Below the pieces are notes generated by a model. It did not search any database. It saw only the letters and a program-made list of their open reading frames with translations, and was not told the origin of the DNA. Made by a program: the position numbers and the translations under genes. Positions 63,939 through 64,000 of a stretch of 64,000 nucleotides of DNA are shown one piece after another (position 1 is the stretch's first letter; each line of letters begins with the position of its first letter). The DNA comes from Sphingomonas sp. PAMC26645 (GTDB lineage: Bacteria; Pseudomonadota; Alphaproteobacteria; Sphingomonadales; Sphingomonadaceae): contig NZ_CP039249.1 of NCBI RefSeq assembly GCF_004795835.1, forward strand, positions 2,331,001 to 2,395,000, given 5' to 3'.

Positions 63939-64000
63939 TGCGAGAAGCAGCAAACCGGCGCTGGACGGCTAGAGAAGGGGCCGCGCGATGTGGGCGACGT
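63939..64000. other. last 62 bases, no gene assigned
   Basis: Too short to judge; the next gene, if any, begins outside the window. Confidence 0.3.

Noticed and set aside
1..64000. tRNA, rRNA and CRISPR arrays
   Set aside because: No cloverleaf with a TTCRA-type arm, no ribosomal RNA segment and no regularly spaced direct repeats were found on reading the intergenic regions; a covariance-model scan was not possible.

Overview
The window reads as high-GC chromosomal DNA from a sphingomonad-type alphaproteobacterium, probably Sphingomonas or a close relative. The reasons are four large TonB-dependent receptors next to glycoside hydrolases and esterases, flavin-dependent halogenases inside a maltodextrin locus, a CitMHS transporter, LacI/LysR regulators, few intergenic spaces, and many ATGA or TGATG stop/start overlaps. 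The assignment rests on gene content only. No rRNA, tRNA or CRISPR array was seen.

Layout. 1-8.5 kb: the 3' part of a PrpF-family isomerase gene; a LysR regulator divergent from a molybdenum aldehyde oxidoreductase operon (PaoABC-like Fe-S, FAD/4Fe-4S and Mo subunits) that continues into a cupin and an SDR dehydrogenase; then an exported retropepsin-like protein. 8.6-12.3 kb: a leftward operon of a TonB-dependent receptor and a Tat-exported class-V PLP enzyme. 12.5-14.4 kb: a group II intron with its maturase, whose 5' end, domain V, domain VI branch adenosine and 3' end can be read; it sits between the receptor gene and an SMR efflux gene. 15-18.3 kb: a CYTH-CHAD protein, a DUF4336 protein and a decayed alpha/beta hydrolase.

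18.4-23.4 kb: a translationally coupled leftward operon (CitMHS carrier, AtuA-like protein, small AtuA-C-like protein, exported alpha/beta hydrolase-domain protein). The last gene has a one-base frameshift, and the carrier lacks an ordinary start codon. 23.6-39.5 kb: a plant-glycoside region with three GH3 enzymes (one frameshifted), two receptors, a type-B carboxylesterase, an internally deleted amidohydrolase and a LysR gene. 40-48 kb: an exported methyltransferase-like protein, a DUF4173 / response regulator / histidine kinase operon, and a YqiJ-like/flotillin pair.

48.2-63.9 kb: a complete maltodextrin utilization locus. A leftward operon runs receptor, halogenase A, periplasmic GH13 alpha-amylase, cytoplasmic GH13 alpha-glucosidase, halogenase B, exported GH31 alpha-glucosidase, nearly all with overlapping stop/start codons. 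Divergent from it is a LacI-family repressor, followed by a long inverted repeat, a DUF6445 oxygenase-like gene and an MFS sugar transporter. Likely job: the receptor imports maltodextrins across the outer membrane, GH13/GH31 enzymes cut them in the periplasm, the MFS carrier takes maltose inward, the cytoplasmic GH13 finishes hydrolysis, and LacI senses the sugar. Two related sites around ATACGTAT lie in the two divergent intergenic regions. The role of two halogenases in a sugar operon is the least explained part of the window.
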